64,000 bases of DNA from Microbacterium arborescens. Lineage in GTDB: Bacteria; Actinomycetota; Actinomycetes; Actinomycetales; Microbacteriaceae. Shown in pieces: positions 58,978 through 64,000 of the stretch. Made by a program: the position numbers and the translations under genes. The first letter of the stretch is position 1; each line of letters begins with the position of its first letter. The DNA is taken from NCBI GenBank assembly GCA_003339645.1, contig QNUV01000041.1, positions 806,001 to 870,000 of the forward strand. The letters run 5' to 3'. The notes beneath the pieces were generated by a model that worked only from the letters and a program-made list of their open reading frames with translations, searched no databases and was not told where the DNA came from.

Positions 58978-59891
58978 GAACCCGCCTCGATGCTCTCGGC
59001 GCGCAGCCCTCGCCACCAGTCGGGAGCCGGCATGGCGCCGCGGCCCGCGGGCTGCACCGACAGGAGCGAGATCGTTCCGTCCGCGGTTCCGACGAGCACG
59101 TCTTTGCCGACGAGGCGGATCTCGCGCGGAGCGAGCGGGGCATCCGGTCCGCGGCGTGCCGCCAGCACCTTCAGCCGCTGACCGGCGATGGTGGTGTGCG
59201 CACCGGGCTCGGGGGTCGTACCGCGGAAGCGATCGAGCACCGTATCGGCGGGCAGCGCGAAATCGAGGAGTCCGTCGGCGAGCGTCAGCTTGGGCGCGAG
59301 GGACGCCTCGCCCGCTTGCGGGACGGCATTCGCGGCGCCGTCGGCAATGGCGTCGACGACATCCGCGAGGGTGTCTGCGCCGAGGTCGGCAAGCGCCACC
59401 AGGAGGTCACCGGCGGTGGCTCCGCGATCCACCGGGTGTCGGGTCTGTGCGAAGACATCGCCCGCGTCCAGCTCGGGGACGAGCTGGAACACGCTCACGC
59501 CGCTGACCCGGTCGCCCGCGATGAGCGAATGCTGCACGGGCGCGGCACCTCGCCAGGCCGGCAGCAGTGAGAAGTGAAGGTTGATCCACCCGTGAAGCGG
59601 TGCCGACAGCAGCGGCTCGCGCACGAGTCCGCCGTACGCGACGATGACGCCGAGGTCGGCGCCCCATGACGTGATTGTCTCGGTCGCCTCGGCATCGAGC
59701 CGGTCGGTCTTCAGCACCGGCAGGCCGAGCTCGGCCGCGAGAGATCCGACCGGCGACGGCGTCAGCACGCGCTTGCGCCCGAGCGGCGCATCGCGGCGCG
59801 TGACGACGCCCACGATCTCGTGCCGCGACGCGGCGAGTCGTCTGAGCGATGGCAGGGCGGGTTCCGGGGTCCCGGCGAAGACGATGCGCAT
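58974..59891 (-). CDS. fmt: Methionyl-tRNA formyltransferase
   Basis: The product is 305 aa. MRIVFAGTPEPALPSL at the start, catalytic Asn and His in WINLHFSLLPAWRGAAPVQ (about 105-123), and Asp in PELDAGDVF. The C-terminal OB-fold tRNA-binding domain follows from about 205. It formylates initiator Met-tRNA with 10-formyl-tetrahydrofolate. ATG 59891 lies 8 bases after the priA stop. The frame is open far upstream inside priA, where it is a shadow. Confidence 0.97.
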   Translation of the reverse strand: MRIVFAGTPEPALPSLRRLAASRHEIVGVVTRRDAPLGRKRVLTPSPVGSLAAELGLPVLKTDRLDAEATETITSWGADLGVIVAYGGLVREPLLSAPLHGWINLHFSLLPAWRGAAPVQHSLIAGDRVSGVSVFQLVPELDAGDVFAQTRHPVDRGATAGDLLVALADLGADTLADVVDAIADGAANAVPQAGEASLAPKLTLADGLLDFALPADTVLDRFRGTTPEPGAHTTIAGQRLKVLAARRGPDAPLAPREIRLVGKDVLVGTADGTISLLSVQPAGRGAMPAPDWWRGLRAESIEAGS

Positions 59892-59899
59892 GGCGCTCC

Positions 59900-61860
59900 T
59901 CACAGATCGAGATCGGGCACGTCGAGACGTACTCTGAGTGTATTGCGCTGTCCTGACGGCGCCCCGCGCCGACGCCGCCCCCGCAGCGCCGCAGCGACGA
60001 CCGACGCCCGAAGCGACTCGGCCACCGCGCGCCCCAGCGCGTACTCGAACCGCACGAGCGCGCGGACCGAGTCCTCGCGCGCCACGGGCCCGAGAATCGA
60101 CGTCTCGGTCAGCGCCGGCACATCGGCCCGCAGCTGCGCGATCGCTTCGGCGACGGCTGCCGCGGTTCCTTCCACCGCCGCGACGCGGACGGTCGGCGGC
60201 ATGTGGAGCGGGGCCCGCTCGGCGAGCTCCGCTCGGGCGTACGCCGGTTGCGTCCAGGTCGCGAGCGCGCGCGCAGCGGGCCCGGCCACACCGACGAGAT
60301 GCACGGGAGCGCCGGGTGCCGCGAGAGCCGCGGCATCGGACCACCAGCGCAGACACGCCTCGGCGATCCTCAGCTGCTCGGTCATCAGCATCCGATCGCC
60401 GTCGAGCAGGATGACGGCCCGGTACCCGCCGGTGGCGAACGGCTCCGCGCCGCGCGTCGCGATTACGAGGGCGGGTCTCGCATCGACGTGGGTGACCTGA
60501 TGCTCCCCGTCGGACACGATGACGCGGGTGTTCGGGAACGCGCGTCCGAGTTCGTCGGCGGTCCGCTCGCTCCCCGACGACGCCATCCGCAGGCGCTGAG
60601 ATGCGCAGGAGGAGCAGGCCCACGCGGGAGCGGCTCGTCCGCACCAGGCGCACTCGGGCACGGCGCCCGGACGGCGCGCGCGCAGCGGTCCGGCGCACTG
60701 GGCACAGCGCGCCGGCGTGCGGCAGTCGGCGCACACCAGCACCGGGGCGTACCCGGGGCGCGCGACCTGCACCAGGACGGGGCCGTGCGTCAGCGCCTCG
60801 CGCGCCGCGGCGAACGCAGCCGAGGGGACGCGCGTGCCCCGCGACTCGCCCTCCCGCGTCGCCGACAGCACGACCCGGGGGCTCTCGCGGCGGCGAGCCG
60901 GAATGTCGCGCACCCAGCCCAGTGCCACGAGACGCTCGACGTCGGTCGTGCGCGTCAGCCCGGCGAAGACCAGCGCGCATGCCTGGAGCTCCTGCCGGAC
61001 GAGCGCGGCGTCGCGCGCGTGCACACCCGGGCTCAGCGGCTCAGCAAGCAGCGGGTCGCCGTCGTCCCACAGGAGGACCGCGCCGACATCGTGAGCGGGC
61101 GCGTACACGCTCGACCGATTGCCCACCACGATGCACGGCACCGCCGCCAGCAGACGCAGATATCCGGCGTAACGCTCCGGGCCGGATCGGCGCGCGTCGT
61201 CCCGCACCACCGCGGCGTCGTCGACGCGACGGGCGAGGACGGCCAGCACGTGAGCCTCGTCGCGGTGATCGGGAACCACGACGATCGCGCTCCTGCCCTG
61301 CGCGAGCGTGAGCACCGCGAGCGCGGCCAGCAGCTCGGCCCATGCCGGGACATCGTCGGCCGGGCGCGGCGGAGCGTCGACGGCCACGCGCTCGCCGCCG
61401 GCGACAGCGCTCTCGAGGTCGGGATACGCGGCAGCGGTCTCGCGCGCCCAGGCGAGAGCGTCGGCGCTCACGACGGGGGCTTCGGGCGGCCCGGCGGCGG
61501 CCCACGCCTTCTCGGCCCGCACCATCCGTTTCGGGATGACCAGCCGCAGGACATCGCTTGCCGACCCCGCGGCCCGGTCGGCAACGCGACGTGCGTGGGC
61601 GTAGAGCCGGTCGGGCAGCACCTCGACGGGCGACACGACCTCCTCGAGTTCCGACAGCGGCCGATCGCCGTCGGTCTCGTCGCCGAGCTCGACGAGATAG
61701 CCCTCGACGGTGCGCCCGACGGTGCGAAGCGGCACCTTCACCCGCACACCGGGCATCGCTGCCTCGCGGAGGAGGTCGGGCACGACGTAGTCGAACAGAC
61801 GGTCGAGCTGCGGCAGCGGCGAATCGATGAGCACTCGAGCGACCCGCCGGGGCGCGTCGC

Positions 61861-61864
<4 letters not shown>
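59900..61864 (-). CDS. priA: Primosomal protein N' (PriA), helicase motifs missing
   Basis: The product is 654 aa, shorter than E. coli PriA (732). The N-terminal DNA-binding domain is intact ([38 protein letters not shown]). The Walker A region reads [16 protein letters not shown] with no GKT, and the DEEH box is replaced by LLWDDGDPL, so ATP hydrolysis is not expected. The zinc cysteines are kept (CADC, CAQC, CAWC, CSSC). It probably acts as a loader or scaffold in replication restart. GTG 61864 overlaps the metK stop (GTGA). Confidence 0.93.
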
Positions 61865-63054
<1,190 letters not shown>

Positions 63055-63101
63055 CGGGGCTCCCTGTGTGATGGAACGGGGCGGGATCGGGACGGAGACG
63101 A

Positions 63102-63142
63102 TTCTGCCCGCGGCGGCCGACATCCGGCTGCCGCGGGCAGAA
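63102..63142 (-). terminator. Terminator hairpin between rpoZ and metK
   Basis: TTCTGCCCGCGGC (63102-63114) pairs perfectly with GCCGCGGGCAGAA (63130-63142): 13 bp, with an inner GCCG/CGGC stem in the loop. It begins 22 bases after the rpoZ stop and 47 bases before the metK start. Confidence 0.8.
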
Positions 63143-63164
63143 ATGTGACGGGTCTACCGCCGGA

Positions 63165-63419
63165 TCAGTCGAGCGAACGCAGGCGCAGCTTGTCCTCGTG
63201 GATCTCGTGCATCGCGATCGTCAGCGGCTTGTCCTCGACCGACGAGTCGACGAGCGGACCGACGTTGTCGAACAGGTTGCCCTCGTGAAGGTCGGAGTAG
63301 TAGTCGTTGATCTGGCGCGCACGCTTGGACGCGTAGATGACCAGCTGGTACTTCGAGTCGACCTTGTCGAGCAGGGCGTCGATGGGCGGGTCGATGATGC
63401 CTTCGTTGCTTCCGGCCAT
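63165..63419 (-). CDS. rpoZ: DNA-directed RNA polymerase omega subunit
   Basis: The product is 84 aa. [34 protein letters not shown] is the conserved omega core that clamps the beta' C-terminus; the tail [14 protein letters not shown] is the usual actinobacterial end. GAAGGA precedes ATG 63419; the frame upstream to 63629 is shadow over gmk. gmk lies 79 bases upstream, the standard gmk-rpoZ pairing. Confidence 0.97.
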   Translation of the reverse strand: MAGSNEGIIDPPIDALLDKVDSKYQLVIYASKRARQINDYYSDLHEGNLFDNVGPLVDSSVEDKPLTIAMHEIHEDKLRLRSLD

Positions 63420-63498
63420 GGCGGATCCTTCCGGGATCGATGTCGGTGGAGAGTCTGCTGCCGCGCCGCAGGCGCAGGCATCCCCCCAGTCTACGCGA

Positions 63499-63999
63499 TC
63501 AGTCGGCCAGCGCGGCGACCTCGTCGGCCGCGCGCGCGACGGTGTCGTTGACGACGCGGTAGTCGAACTCACCCTGCGAGGCAAGCTCGACGCGTGCCGT
63601 GCGGAGGCGACGGGCGCGTTCCTCGGCATCCTCGGTTCCCCGGCCGACGAGCCGGTCGACCAGTTCGTCCCAGCTGGGCGGCAAGAGGAAGACGAGGGTC
63701 GCGTCCGGCGCGGCCGCGCGCACCTGACGGGCTCCCTGCAAGTCGATCTCCAACAGCACCGTGCGTCCCGCGGCCAGCGCCGCCTCGATGGGCGCCTTCG
63801 GCGTGCCGTAGCGGTGGCGGTTGTGCACCGTGGCCCACTCGAGCAGCTCTCCCTCGGCGATGAGACGATCGAACTCGGCGTCGTCGACGAAGTAGTAGTG
63901 CTCGCCGTCGACCTCGCCCGGCCGCGGGGCCCGGGTGGTCGCCGAGACCGACAGCATGATCTCGGGATGGTTGTCGCGGATGTGCGCGGCGACCGTTCC
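63499..63999 (-). CDS. gmk: Guanylate kinase, C-terminal part (5' end outside window)
   Basis: About 166 residues are visible and the frame runs off the window edge, so the N-terminal P-loop is not seen. Visible marks: [22 protein letters not shown] (GMP-binding Ser, Arg and Tyr), [29 protein letters not shown], and the lid region [17 protein letters not shown]. It phosphorylates GMP to GDP. Protein sequence continues upstream of ATG 63957 as [14 protein letters not shown], so that ATG is not the start. Confidence 0.95.
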   Translation of the reverse strand, partial: GTVAAHIRDNHPEIMLSVSATTRAPRPGEVDGEHYYFVDDAEFDRLIAEGELLEWATVHNRHRYGTPKAPIEAALAAGRTVLLEIDLQGARQVRAAAPDATLVFLLPPSWDELVDRLVGRGTEDAEERARRLRTARVELASQGEFDYRVVNDTVARAADEVAALAD

Positions 64000-64000
64000 C

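Noticed and set aside
63055-63164. SAM riboswitch before metK
   Set aside because: The gap is only 110 bases, mostly a terminator hairpin for rpoZ, and no SAM-riboswitch core elements are visible.

Overview
The window is high-GC actinobacterial chromosome, most likely from Microbacteriaceae and probably Microbacterium or a close relative. Evidence for this: RbpA, PafB/PafC, a HelY-type helicase, an ANTAR response regulator of the PdtaR type, a PriA without helicase motifs, the Trp-operon membrane protein, HGxxPAAW and DUF6458 proteins, and many genes that start 6-8 bases after a TANNNT element with no ribosome binding site (leaderless transcripts). I see no insertion sequence, prophage, CRISPR array, rRNA or replication origin. 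No gene-free stretch exceeds about 250 bases.

Layout. 1-10 kb: end of a DMT-family exporter, an Lrp/AsnC regulator, a histidine phosphatase, a sirtuin, a SpoU rRNA methylase, an SGNH hydrolase, an SF2 helicase, tRNA-Leu(GAG), an M20 peptidase, UppP, a PAC2 protein and a HAD phosphatase. 10-19.7 kb: a same-strand core block trmI - FKBP lipoprotein - pafB - pafC - tatA - tatC - helY - lnt, converging on rbpA. 19.7-25 kb: GDPD, SPFH and NfeD genes overlapping on the minus strand, opposite an unusual SDR protein and an S9 peptidase. 25-38 kb: a more accessory stretch with transporters, a PAP2 phosphatase, an S66 peptidase, two unknown proteins, an amylosucrase divergent from an MFS transporter, a second SGNH hydrolase, a flavin monooxygenase and a DUF885 protein. 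38-42.3 kb: polA, a hotdog thioesterase, the ANTAR regulator and tRNA-Leu(CAA). 42.3-57 kb: a long minus-strand supraoperon hisE - hisG - hisF - hisI - Trp membrane protein - HGxxPAAW protein - trpC - trpB - trpA - lgt - gltB - gltD - pyk. 57-64 kb: another minus-strand core run gmk - rpoZ - metK - priA - fmt - rsmB - rpe.

How the genes fit together. The supraoperon joins glutamate supply (gltBD) to histidine and tryptophan synthesis, which consume glutamine, PRPP and serine. lgt and lnt act on lipoproteins such as the FKBP protein. UppP and the PAP2 protein belong to lipid-phosphate metabolism. Most junctions inside the operons are 4-base ATGA or GTGA overlaps, which implies translational coupling.

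The most interesting points are: (1) predicted leaderless micro-ORFs that end exactly on the ATGA or GTGA start of the next gene, on both arms of the divergent amylosucrase/MFS region and before an unknown gene; (2) trpE and coaBC missing from places where relatives normally carry them; (3) a PriA without ATPase motifs; and (4) PafBC kept next to trmI with no Pup-proteasome genes between. I did not find a convincing new multi-gene defence or biosynthetic system.
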